From a virus, in IMG/VR virus record IMGVR_UViG_3300042568_000604, positions 1-27,766 of that record: a stretch of 27,766 nucleotides of DNA. The stretch is one strand, 5' to 3'. Below, piece by piece: positions 14,817 through 22,156 of this stretch. A program made the translations under genes and the position numbers. Position 1 is the first letter of the stretch. Each line of letters begins with the position of its first letter. The notes below the pieces were generated by a model. The model was not told the DNA's origin and did not search any database. It saw only the letters and a program-made list of their open reading frames with translations.

Positions 14817-17800
14817 CTAAAATGTTACACTCATCGTACCATTAGCGCTGCCTGTTCCAATATTTATAGAAACTATTTGATATGGGTATACTTTTACTGA
14901 TACTGAATTTGTCGTAGTACCAATATTACCAGCGTTTCCTGATGCTCCAGGATTTGATGTGCCGGCTGTTCCGGCGGTCGCTCCAGTTCCAGCACTACCT
15001 GCTGTGCCAGTATTTCCTGCTGCTCCTGCGCCTCCTGGATTTCCAGCCGCACCATTTGTAGCTCCAGTTCCAGCTGCTCCTGTTGTGCCAGCATTACCAG
15101 CAGCTCCGGCACCGCCTGGGTTTCCAGCCGCACCATTTGTAGCTCCAGTTCCTGCATTGCCAGTCGCTCCAGCATTTCCTGCTGCTCCTGCACCTCCTGG
15201 ATTTCCAGCTGCACCATTTGTAGCTCCAGTTCCTGCATTGCCAGTCGCTCCGGCATTTCCTGCAGCGCCGGCATTACCAGGACTTCCTGCTGCTCCTGGA
15301 TTTGCTCCAGTTCCTGCCGCTCCTGTTGTACCAGCATTTCCGTTGGCTCCTGCACCGCCTGGACTTCCTGCTGCTCCTGGATTTGCTCCAGTTCCTGCCG
15401 CTCCTGTTGTACCAGCGCTTCCTGCAGCGCCGGCATTACCAGGACTTCCTGCTGCTCCAGCGTTTGCTCCAGTTCCTGCGGCCCCAGTATTTCCAGCACT
15501 TCCATTGGCGCCTGCATTACCAGGACTTCCTGCTGCTCCAGCGTTTGCTCCAGTTCCTGCGGCTCCTGTATTTCCTGCGCTGCCTGGTGTTCCTGCATTA
15601 CCTGAACCACCGGCAGCGCCCGAAAGAAGTCCTCCATTGCCGCCTGCGCCGCCGTTGCCGTTAGTAGCACCACTTATGTTGCCTGAATTACCCGCGGTAC
15701 CAGCATTGCCGGCGCCGCTACCACCTTGCTTTAAAGTCCAACCCGATGCTCCGCCTCCGCCTCCGCCGCCTCCGCCGCCTCCGCCTACACCAGCGTTGCC
15801 AGGAGATCCGGAGTTACCCGCCGTACCACCAGCTCCTCCTGCACCACCGGCGCCATTTGTTCCTGGGTTACCAGCATTGCCAGTGGCTCCTGGATTCCCA
15901 GCATTTCCTCTTGCACCGCCTGCACCACCAGCACCGTTATTTCCTGGATTACCAGCATTGCCAGTGGCTCCTGGATTACCAGCATTACCAGCAGCACCGC
16001 CTGCACCACCAGCACCGTTATTTCCTGGATTGCCGGCATTACCAGTGGCTCCTGGATTACCAGCATTACCACCAGCTCCTCCTGCACCACCAGCCCCATT
16101 GGTGCCAGGATTGCCTGTTCCTCCAATACCACCAGATGTCCCAGCTGTACCACCAGCACCACCAGTTCCTGCAGCTCCATTATTACCGGGATTGCCTGTT
16201 CCTCCAATACCTCCGGAAGTACCGGCCGATCCTCCGGCGCCGCCTGTACCAGCAGCTCCATTGTTACCGGGATTGCCTGTTCCTCCAATACCACCAGATG
16301 TCCCAGCTGTACCACCAGCACCGCCAGTTCCTGCAGCCCCATTATTTCCGGGATTGCCTGATCCACCTGGATTTCCAGAAGTTCCGGCCGAGCCAGCTGC
16401 TCCGTTTGTAGCATTTCCTCCAGCCCCACCAGTACCACCGGTTCCACCTGGAAAATTAGCTAAGGAACCAAACGTTGAAACGTTGCCTGGGTTTCCACTT
16501 GATCCCGGATTTCCGTTTGCTGCGCCAGTCCCAGCATTACCAGCAGCTCCGGCACCGCCTGGATTTCCTGCTGCTCCTGGATTAGCTCCAGTGCCAGCAT
16601 TACCATTTGCTCCAGTATTTCCTGCTGCTCCGGCATTTCCAGGGCTCCCTGCTGCCCCTGGATTAGCTCCAGTGCCGGCATTACCATTTGCACCTGGATT
16701 TCCTGCTGCGCCGGCATTACCTGGATTGCCAGTAGATCCAGCGGTTGCCCCTGTTCCTGCATTACCATTTGCTCCAGTATTTCCTGCTGCGCCTGCATTA
16801 CCTGGATTTCCTGCTGCTCCAGCAGTTGCCCCTGTACCTGCGGCCCCTGTTGTGCCGGCATTACCATTAGCACCGGCACCGCCAGGACTTCCTGCTGCTC
16901 CGGCGTTTGCTCCAGTTCCAGCCGCCCCTGTTGTGCCGGCATTACCATTGGCACCAGCTCCACCAGGACTTCCTGCTGCTCCAGCGTTTGCTCCAGTTCC
17001 TGCTGCTCCAGTATTTCCAGCATTTCCATTGGCCCCAGCTCCACCGGGACTTCCTGCTGCTCCAGCAGTTGCCCCTGATCCTGCGGCTCCAGTATTTCCA
17101 GCACTTCCATTGGCACCCGCACCACCTGCACTCCCTGAATTACCAGTCACTCCGCTACCGCCGCCTCCGCCGCCGCCACCGCCGCCGCCGCAAACGCACC
17201 CCCCAAGATTTGCGCTTCCACCAAAGCCACCATTTCCTCCGCCAGGAGAGCCTCCGGCGCCGCCGGGGGCAGAACAAGGCGCAAATGGGGTGCCAAAACA
17301 ACCGCAGCCACCGCCCGGACTACCACCGCTACCGGCTCCGCCACCGCAAGGTCGGGCTGAACCTTGTCCGCCGCCTCCTCCCGTACCTGCGCTACCGCCA
17401 GTGCCACCAGCACCGCCGGCACCATTATTTCCTGGATTTCCAGAGTTTCCTGTGGCACCTGGATTCCCAGCATTTCCTCTTGCACCGCCAGCACCGCCGG
17501 CACCATTGGTACCAGGATTACCAGAGTTTCCTGTGGCACCTGGATTCCCAGCATTACCAGCAGCACCGCCAGCACCGCCGGCGCCATTTGTTCCTGGGTT
17601 ACCAGCATTGCCAGTGGCACCTGGATTCCCAGCATTACCAGCAGCACCGCCTGCACCACCGGCACCATTAGTACCGGGATTGCCGGAGTTTCCTGTCGCT
17701 CCAGCATTTCCAGCAGTACCACCAGCACCGCCAGCTCCGCCAGCACCATTCGTACCTGCATTGCCAGTGGCACCTGGATTCCCAGCATTCCCTGCAGCAC

Positions 17801-18179
17801 CTCCGGCTCCTCCTGGGCCGCCAGCACCGTTTGTGCCAGCATTTCCTGATGCGCCGGGATTTCCAGATGTTCCAGCTGTACCACCAGCACCGCCAGCTCC
17901 GCCGGCCCCGTTTGTGCCAGCATTTCCTGATGCGCCAGGATTGCCAGATGTCCCAGCTGTACCACCAGCACCACCAGTTCCTGCGGCCCCATTATTTCCA
18001 GGATTACCAGCATTGCCAGCAGTACCAGGATTGCCTGCATTACCAGCGTTTCCATTGCCGCCACGACCAGATATATCTATAGAATATACGCCTGCAGGAA
18101 CGACGAATGTTGCGGGGGCATTGAATACTTGTGTGGCTGGAGCAGCCTTACCTGAAGCTCTAAATACATTTAATGGCAT
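14817..18179 (-). CDS. Giant glycine-rich Gly-X-Y protein (probable adhesin/fibre)
   Basis: A 1120-aa protein made almost only of Gly, Ala, Asn, Thr, Ser and Pro, with just nine charged residues by my count. Residues 1-43 are an N-terminal cap (RASG 7-10, FNAP 19-22, SGRGG 37-41) shared with the 563-aa repeat protein. Four Gly-X-Y arms follow at about 44-266, 342-566, 578-798 and 862-1087 (223, 225, 221 and 226 residues). Arms 1 and 2 are joined by a Cys-rich insert (267-341), arms 3 and 4 by an insert with GWTLKQ (799-861), and arms 2 and 3 by a short non-repeat turn around VSTFGSLANFPG. A C-terminal cap (1088-1120) has VSVKVYPYQIVSINIG. Units are 27 residues. Such sequence suits collagen or polyglycine-II packing as in the gp38 adhesins of T-even-like phages. 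GC content is far above that of neighbours because of Gly/Ala/Pro codons. An AGAAGG ribosome site precedes the ATG. Confidence 0.8.
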   Translation of the reverse strand: MPLNVFRASGKAAPATQVFNAPATFVVPAGVYSIDISGRGGNGNAGNAGNPGTAGNAGNPGNNGAAGTGGAGGTAGTSGNPGASGNAGTNGAGGAGGAGGTAGTSGNPGASGNAGTNGAGGPGGAGGAAGNAGNPGATGNAGTNGAGGAGGAGGTAGNAGATGNSGNPGTNGAGGAGGAAGNAGNPGATGNAGNPGTNGAGGAGGAAGNAGNPGATGNSGNPGTNGAGGAGGARGNAGNPGATGNSGNPGNNGAGGAGGTGGSAGTGGGGGQGSARPCGGGAGSGGSPGGGCGCFGTPFAPCSAPGGAGGSPGGGNGGFGGSANLGGCVCGGGGGGGGGGGSGVTGNSGSAGGAGANGSAGNTGAAGSGATAGAAGSPGGAGANGNAGNTGAAGTGANAGAAGSPGGAGANGNAGTTGAAGTGANAGAAGSPGGAGANGNAGTTGAAGTGATAGAAGNPGNAGAAGNTGANGNAGTGATAGSTGNPGNAGAAGNPGANGNAGTGANPGAAGSPGNAGAAGNTGANGNAGTGANPGAAGNPGGAGAAGNAGTGAANGNPGSSGNPGNVSTFGSLANFPGGTGGTGGAGGNATNGAAGSAGTSGNPGGSGNPGNNGAAGTGGAGGTAGTSGGIGGTGNPGNNGAAGTGGAGGSAGTSGGIGGTGNPGNNGAAGTGGAGGTAGTSGGIGGTGNPGTNGAGGAGGAGGNAGNPGATGNAGNPGNNGAGGAGGAAGNAGNPGATGNAGNPGNNGAGGAGGARGNAGNPGATGNAGNPGTNGAGGAGGAGGTAGNSGSPGNAGVGGGGGGGGGGGGASGWTLKQGGSGAGNAGTAGNSGNISGATNGNGGAGGNGGLLSGAAGGSGNAGTPGSAGNTGAAGTGANAGAAGSPGNAGANGSAGNTGAAGTGANAGAAGSPGNAGAAGSAGTTGAAGTGANPGAAGSPGGAGANGNAGTTGAAGTGANPGAAGSPGNAGAAGNAGATGNAGTGATNGAAGNPGGAGAAGNAGATGNAGTGATNGAAGNPGGAGAAGNAGTTGAAGTGATNGAAGNPGGAGAAGNTGTAGSAGTGATAGTAGTSNPGASGNAGNIGTTTNSVSVKVYPYQIVSINIGTGSANGTMSVTF
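14861..14868 (-). promoter_or_regulatory. T4-type late promoter inside a coding region, TATAAATA
   Basis: An exact TATAAATA on the minus strand lies in the 3' end of the glycine-rich gene, 71 bases before the start at 14790. It could drive the thioredoxin-like gene and the enzyme operon down to 10972 independently of the giant repeat gene. About three exact octamers are expected by chance in both strands, so position matters. Confidence 0.5.
14919..15596 (-). repeat. Gly-X-Y arm 4 (B type)
   Basis: Codes residues 862-1087. It has 27-residue units in which one Gly of the triplet series is replaced by Ala (GTGANAG or GTGATNG), as in arm 2. The 81-bp period is visible in the DNA. Confidence 0.8.
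15786..16448 (-). repeat. Gly-X-Y arm 3 (A type)
   Basis: Codes residues 578-798. Units such as GAAGTGGAGGTAGTSGGIGG and GNAGNPGATGNAGNPG keep Gly at every third position, as in arm 1, without the Ala substitution of the B arms. One Arg (GGARGNAG) is at the place equivalent to an Arg in arm 1. Confidence 0.8.
16482..17156 (-). repeat. Gly-X-Y arm 2 (B type)
   Basis: Codes residues 342-566 with 27-residue units of the form GAAGTGANAGAAGSPGGAG. One Gly-to-Ala change recurs at the same place in each unit. Pro stands in the third (Y) position of triplets. Confidence 0.8.
17382..18050 (-). repeat. Gly-X-Y arm 1 (A type)
   Basis: Codes residues 44-266. Gly stands at every third position, and blocks such as GTNGAGGAGGAAGNAGNPG recur every 27 residues (81 bp). 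Confidence 0.8.
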
Positions 18180-18194
18180 CGTATAACCTTCTTA

Positions 18195-19940
18195 TTAACC
18201 TGTATTTGCAAGAGATAAGGCACCGAGATATGTTGTACCTCCGTCGAGGGTAAAGAAACTGAAGACATCGATTTTATTTGCACCAGTTGACATCGTCGGT
18301 GTCGAAGCATTCGGATATTTAACAGAAGCCGGCCACGTGATTATTCTCGATCCCGTGGCGTCTTGTTTACAATGAAGTGTGAAACTGTATGCATTGCCCG
18401 ATGCAGGAGGATTTGAAAATGTAATTGTAATAGACGCGTTGGCCAATGTCAAATCGAATACGTTGGATAGTGATAAATCTACAGTGTGAGTAGTTGTTGT
18501 TATAGTATTGGCAACAACTGCTTCTTTGTATGAAGCAAGCTTAGGATTACTTAACACATTATTTGCCATTGCAACGTTGGCATTAAGAGTAGTAATACCA
18601 GCTACTTGTAGCGTCGAGGTTACGTTGGCAAAACCAGTGATCGTAGTATTACCGGCAGCAAGGGTGGTAATTCCAGATGCAGCACCTGCGGCTACAAGAG
18701 ACGAAACAGCAAGTGGTTGACTGTTTGTAGACCAGCGATCATTTGTTTCATCCCAGACGAACTGAACGTTGGCAGACGTCCCGCGCATGATCTCGAAGCC
18801 AGCATTCTCAGTAGGAGGATTAGCTCCAAGATCTGCATTCAGCGTAACAATATTATCACCAACGTCGAGTGTTGTGGTGTTCACGTAAGTTCTTGTACCG
18901 GAAACTGTCAGGTTACCCGAGAGTGTAAGATCGGCGATTGATAATGTGGAATTCACATGAATACCAGTCGTATTGACCGTAAGTGTTGGCCCAGCAGTTA
19001 CTCCAATTGTACCACTAGTTGTAATCGTTCCACCAGAAAGTCCATTAGCCGTGGCGACTGAGGTTACACCTCCACCGGTGGCACCTTGAGCACCTTGAGC
19101 GCCTTGAGCACCAGTAACACCTTGAGGTCCAGCAACACCTTGAGCACCAGTTGCGCCAGTTGCGCCTTGAACACCTTGAGCGCCGGCAACACCTTGAGCA
19201 CCAGTTGCGCCAGTTGCGCCTTGAACACCTTGAGCGCCAGCAACACCTTGAGCACCTTGATCACCCGTTGTGCCTTGAGCACCAGTTGCGCCAGTTGCGC
19301 CTTGAACACCTTGAGCGCCAGCAACACCTTGAGCGCCTTGAGCACCCGTTGTGCCTTGAGCACCTTGTGCACCGGTTGCACCTTGAGCACCTTGAGCGCC
19401 TTGAGATCCGAGAGTAAGTGAAGCACCATTTAAAGTTGTAACTTGAACAATATCACCAGCAATCGCATTCGATGTAAGCGTTAAGACCGTGGTATTTGTC
19501 GTGTTATAGTCAACGGCCGCAATCTGACGCGAACCATTAATGAAGACGCTTTCAAGCCCTAAAGTATATACGAATGTGTTTGATGTGTCGTCTAATCCTG
19601 TAAACACCGTGGTATTCGATGTGACAGTAAACGTATAGGTATTCATGGTAGCAGCATTTGCCGTACCGCCTGAGCCCCAATAAACTCCTGTTCCATTCGA
19701 TGAAAGAACTTGGCCGTTGGATCCAGAAGATCCGTTGGCTACGATCGTAGTGACAGCGAGAGAAGAGAGATTTGAACCAACTTCAAAGATGGCATTCGCA
19801 GCATCTGAAGAGAAGACTTTACGGTCAGTTAGGTTGACTGCAAATTCACCGTTATCAATAAAGCCGGAATTTGCTACGTCAGTAGTATTAGCTGTACGAC
19901 CAGAAATTGTCGTGCGCTTAAATTGAAATTTATTTGCCAT
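18195..19940 (-). CDS. Collagen-like tail fibre protein
   Basis: A 581-aa fibre protein. The N-terminus [14 protein letters not shown] then [14 protein letters not shown] is the attachment-type start common in marine T4-like fibres. Beta repeats with the motif [13 protein letters not shown] follow. A collagen-like Gly-X-Y stalk of more than 35 triplets is coded at about 19071-19409. Then come an [10 protein letters not shown] fibre module and a C-terminal domain (about 459-581) related to that of the plus-strand fibre at 1248-3116. I chose the ATG at 19940, which has a GAGGTTGAG site directly upstream, over a TTG at 19946. It probably trimerises and is driven by the late promoter at 19991-19998. 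Confidence 0.87.
   Translation of the reverse strand: MANKFQFKRTTISGRTANTTDVANSGFIDNGEFAVNLTDRKVFSSDAANAIFEVGSNLSSLAVTTIVANGSSGSNGQVLSSNGTGVYWGSGGTANAATMNTYTFTVTSNTTVFTGLDDTSNTFVYTLGLESVFINGSRQIAAVDYNTTNTTVLTLTSNAIAGDIVQVTTLNGASLTLGSQGAQGAQGATGAQGAQGTTGAQGAQGVAGAQGVQGATGATGAQGTTGDQGAQGVAGAQGVQGATGATGAQGVAGAQGVQGATGATGAQGVAGPQGVTGAQGAQGAQGATGGGVTSVATANGLSGGTITTSGTIGVTAGPTLTVNTTGIHVNSTLSIADLTLSGNLTVSGTRTYVNTTTLDVGDNIVTLNADLGANPPTENAGFEIMRGTSANVQFVWDETNDRWSTNSQPLAVSSLVAAGAASGITTLAAGNTTITGFANVTSTLQVAGITTLNANVAMANNVLSNPKLASYKEAVVANTITTTTHTVDLSLSNVFDLTLANASITITFSNPPASGNAYSFTLHCKQDATGSRIITWPASVKYPNASTPTMSTGANKIDVFSFFTLDGGTTYLGALSLANTG
18634..18656 (-). repeat. Right copy of a 23-bp exact inverted repeat shared with 2442-2464
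   Basis: On the minus strand this reads identically to 2442-2464 and codes the same AGNTTITG residues in frame. It lies near residue 429, just before the C-terminal domain shared with the opposing fibre. Confidence 0.85.
19071..19409 (-). repeat. Collagen-like Gly-X-Y repeat
   Basis: Codes an almost unbroken series of Gly-X-Y triplets ([12 protein letters not shown], with one GDQ and one GPQ). Blocks such as [19 protein letters not shown] repeat with nearly identical DNA, so in-frame length change is likely. Confidence 0.85.
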
Positions 19941-19947
19941 TCTCAAC

Positions 19948-19980
19948 CTCTATATAGAGCAACGAAGCGGTTATGTAACC
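19948..19980 (-). other. Palindrome and small inverted repeat in a fibre leader
   Basis: The 5' leader of the 18195-19940 fibre holds a perfect 12-bp palindrome, CTCTATATAGAG (19948-19959), and GGTTATGTAACC (19969-19980), an inverted repeat with a very small loop. The palindrome overlaps the start of the GAGGTTGAG ribosome site, so folding or dimer formation could affect translation. Weak by itself. Confidence 0.4.
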
Positions 19981-19990
19981 CCTAATATTC

Positions 19991-19998
19991 TATTTATA
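19991..19998 (-). promoter_or_regulatory. T4-type late promoter, TATAAATA
   Basis: An exact TATAAATA on the minus strand lies 51 bases before the fibre ATG at 19940. It overlaps the last codons of the 63-aa gene upstream. Position and orientation are those of a genuine late promoter. Confidence 0.7.
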
Positions 19999-20185
19999 CA
20001 GAAGTATCTTCAGCTTTTTTATTTTTATTTCCAAGCTTTTCAAGATCAACAATTTTTGCTTGAAGACTGGTCATGGTTTTATCGGCCATGACCAGTCTTG
20101 TTTCTAGCATGATGTTCTTACTTGTAAGATCATGTACACTCGCGAGTAATCGATTGATGTACTCATTTACAAATTCAGCTTCCAT
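19994..20185 (-). CDS. Small coiled-coil virion-region protein
   Basis: A 63-aa protein predicted to be one long helix. Leu/Ile/Val spaced in heptads run from FVNEYINRLL to AKIVDLEKL, and the tail is Lys-rich. It begins 3 bases after the stop of the large fibre gene. Similar small coiled-coil genes sit between fibre genes in marine T4-like phages (from memory). It may help fibre trimerisation or attachment, but this is a guess. Its codons contain a perfect 14-bp inverted repeat, unusual for so short a gene. Confidence 0.65.
   Translation of the reverse strand: MEAEFVNEYINRLLASVHDLTSKNIMLETRLVMADKTMTSLQAKIVDLEKLGNKNKKAEDTSV
20063..20099 (-). terminator. Perfect 14-bp stem-loop inside the small coiled-coil gene
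   Basis: Arms 20063-20076 and 20086-20099 are perfectly complementary around a 9-base loop. No T-run follows on either strand, so it is not a standard intrinsic terminator. It lies just after the fibre gene at 20189-22138 and before the late promoter at 19991-19998, a place that fits transcript 3'-end formation or RNA processing. The hairpin is certain; terminator function is inferred. Confidence 0.5.
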
Positions 20186-20188
20186 AAA

Positions 20189-22138
20189 TTAGAATGTCCC
20201 GCCGTCGAGGGTTGCGTATACAACTGCTGTACCGTTAGACTGAAGCACGAATCCAGTAGAGCCAACAGCTAATTTTCTAAAACCGTTCGAAGAGTTAGCA
20301 ACTAAAATGTCTTCTGCAGTAACAGTCGCGAGTCCAGTACCACCGCTTGTTCCAGGCAGTGCAGTCGAAAGACTCAATGTATTCGCTGTGATACCAACCG
20401 CGAGTGTCGAGTTCGCAGTAAGAGTAACGTTAGTCGCGTTCGAAACCAAACCACCAGAGTTTAGGAATGCTTGTAATGTAGCAGTAGTATAACCGGCTGC
20501 TGCAGTGTCTACAGTTGTTGTAGGTTCTGTTTGAGAACCAGCAAAGAGCTTATAAACGCCATCTGTAGCATCACGGAAAAGACCGGTATATTTAGCTCCA
20601 GTGGCACCGTATTGACCATAAAGACCGATATCAAGAATGTCGGTTGTTGCGTTTCCGTTTGCAAGCTCGATCAGCGAATCTTGGACTGTCAGGTTGGTAG
20701 TATCGATTGTCGAAAGCGTACCGAGAACAGTCAGATTTCCGGAAAGAGAAAGATCTGTAATCGAGAGTGCAGTATTAACATGGAGTCCAGCAGAGTTGAC
20801 CGTGAGTGTTGAACCAGTGGTAAGGCCAACTGCATCTGCAGTGACATTAATACCGTTAGCAGCACCAACATGAACTCCAGTCGCGTTAGCTGTAAGACCA
20901 TCACCGCCAACAACGTTGATACCAGCGCCATCAACAGAAATACCGTTAGCAGCTTTGGCAAAGACGCCTGAAGTATTCGATACAATACCGTTGTTTGCTA
21001 CAACAGCAATCGTGGCTGCACCACCTTCACCAGATGAGGATCCAGAAATACCGTTACCAGCTGTGATAGTAGCAACATAGTCGCCTGATGTACCCGAACC
21101 AAGAGCAACGTCGCCTGAAAGTTGCGATGTGGCAATTGAAAGTGCAGCAGCATTGACATAAACGCCCGAGGTATTCGAAACAATCGTACCGTTACCAGAT
21201 ACGACATGCACACCTGTTGCGTTCGAAGCAATACCAGCTCCGGCAACAACAAAAACGCCTGTTGCGTTTGCAGATAGACCGTTATTTGCAATAACGTGTA
21301 CGCCTGAGGTATTTGAAGCAAGACCGCTATTTGCAACTACAGCAATCGCGTCTGCAGAGACGCTGATACCGTTACCAGCACCAACATCAAGAGTTACCTC
21401 GCCAGATGTACCGCCACCAGTAAGACCAGAACCGGCTACGACTGATGTAATATCACCATCTTGAGGTGTTACCCAGTATACAGCTGTTCCGTTCGATGCA
21501 AGAACTTGTCCTGCAGTACCATTTGTGCCATTTGCATTAAGAGCAACGTTAGTTCCAATATTGATCTGTGTGGCATTTGCTACGAACGCCGTACCAACAC
21601 TCACAATCGCTGCGTTCACGGTGCCTGTAGAGAATACACCGGTGGCATTCGCAACAAAAGAATTAGAACCAACGACGAAGTTACCGCCAGAGCCAGCAAG
21701 AACGCCGCCGGCAACAGACAGTTTATTATTGGTATTATCAAACGTAAAGTCTGCGTCTCCGGCTAATGCGCCAGAATTATTAAATTGAACTTGTGTATTT
21801 GAACCAGATACGCCAGAAGTAGGAGTTTCCCAATAAGCGGCTGTTCCATTTGAACTCAGTACTTGTCCGTTGGTACCCGTCGAACCATTGGCTGTAACTG
21901 TTGTCACAACAGCGTTAGCAACAATAATCTTGTCGATACCAGAGGTACCATTCGCAACGAGTGCTTGGTTGGCGGTCAGTATACCAGGATTAAATTTACC
22001 GGCAATGGTGATCGAAGCACCATTCGAACCAATAAATAAGTGATCGCCATTTGCTGTAAACGCTAATTCACCGTTAGCTAATGTTGGCGCATCAGCTGTC
22101 GTTAACGACCTTTTAATTTGAATTAAATTGTCTGCCAT
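20189..22138 (-). CDS. Large repetitive tail fibre protein
   Basis: A 649-aa fibre protein without a collagen segment. The start NLIQIKRSLTTADAPTLANG and then ELAFTANGDHLFIGS is a typical fibre N-terminus. [13 protein letters not shown] and [13 protein letters not shown] are tandem copies of a common fibre motif. Residues about 230-440 contain repeated units of about 17 residues of the form NGLSANATGVFVVAG, likely a beta-helical shaft. An LSGNLTVLGTL module and a C-terminus ending LDGGTF follow; the next gene upstream ends in a similar LDGGSF. An AAAGGAAT ribosome site precedes the ATG. Distal or side tail fibre is likely. Confidence 0.82.
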   Translation of the reverse strand: MADNLIQIKRSLTTADAPTLANGELAFTANGDHLFIGSNGASITIAGKFNPGILTANQALVANGTSGIDKIIVANAVVTTVTANGSTGTNGQVLSSNGTAAYWETPTSGVSGSNTQVQFNNSGALAGDADFTFDNTNNKLSVAGGVLAGSGGNFVVGSNSFVANATGVFSTGTVNAAIVSVGTAFVANATQINIGTNVALNANGTNGTAGQVLASNGTAVYWVTPQDGDITSVVAGSGLTGGGTSGEVTLDVGAGNGISVSADAIAVVANSGLASNTSGVHVIANNGLSANATGVFVVAGAGIASNATGVHVVSGNGTIVSNTSGVYVNAAALSIATSQLSGDVALGSGTSGDYVATITAGNGISGSSSGEGGAATIAVVANNGIVSNTSGVFAKAANGISVDGAGINVVGGDGLTANATGVHVGAANGINVTADAVGLTTGSTLTVNSAGLHVNTALSITDLSLSGNLTVLGTLSTIDTTNLTVQDSLIELANGNATTDILDIGLYGQYGATGAKYTGLFRDATDGVYKLFAGSQTEPTTTVDTAAAGYTTATLQAFLNSGGLVSNATNVTLTANSTLAVGITANTLSLSTALPGTSGGTGLATVTAEDILVANSSNGFRKLAVGSTGFVLQSNGTAVVYATLDGGTF

Positions 22139-22156
22139 TTGGCTATTCCTTTTAGG

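Noticed and set aside
14959-18186. A 1075-aa plus-strand open frame rich in Pro and Ala
   Set aside because: It is the reverse complement of the Gly-X-Y gene: Gly/Ala/Pro codons read backwards give Pro/Ala/Gly codons without stops. It has no cap domains or ribosome site, while the minus-strand frame has both.
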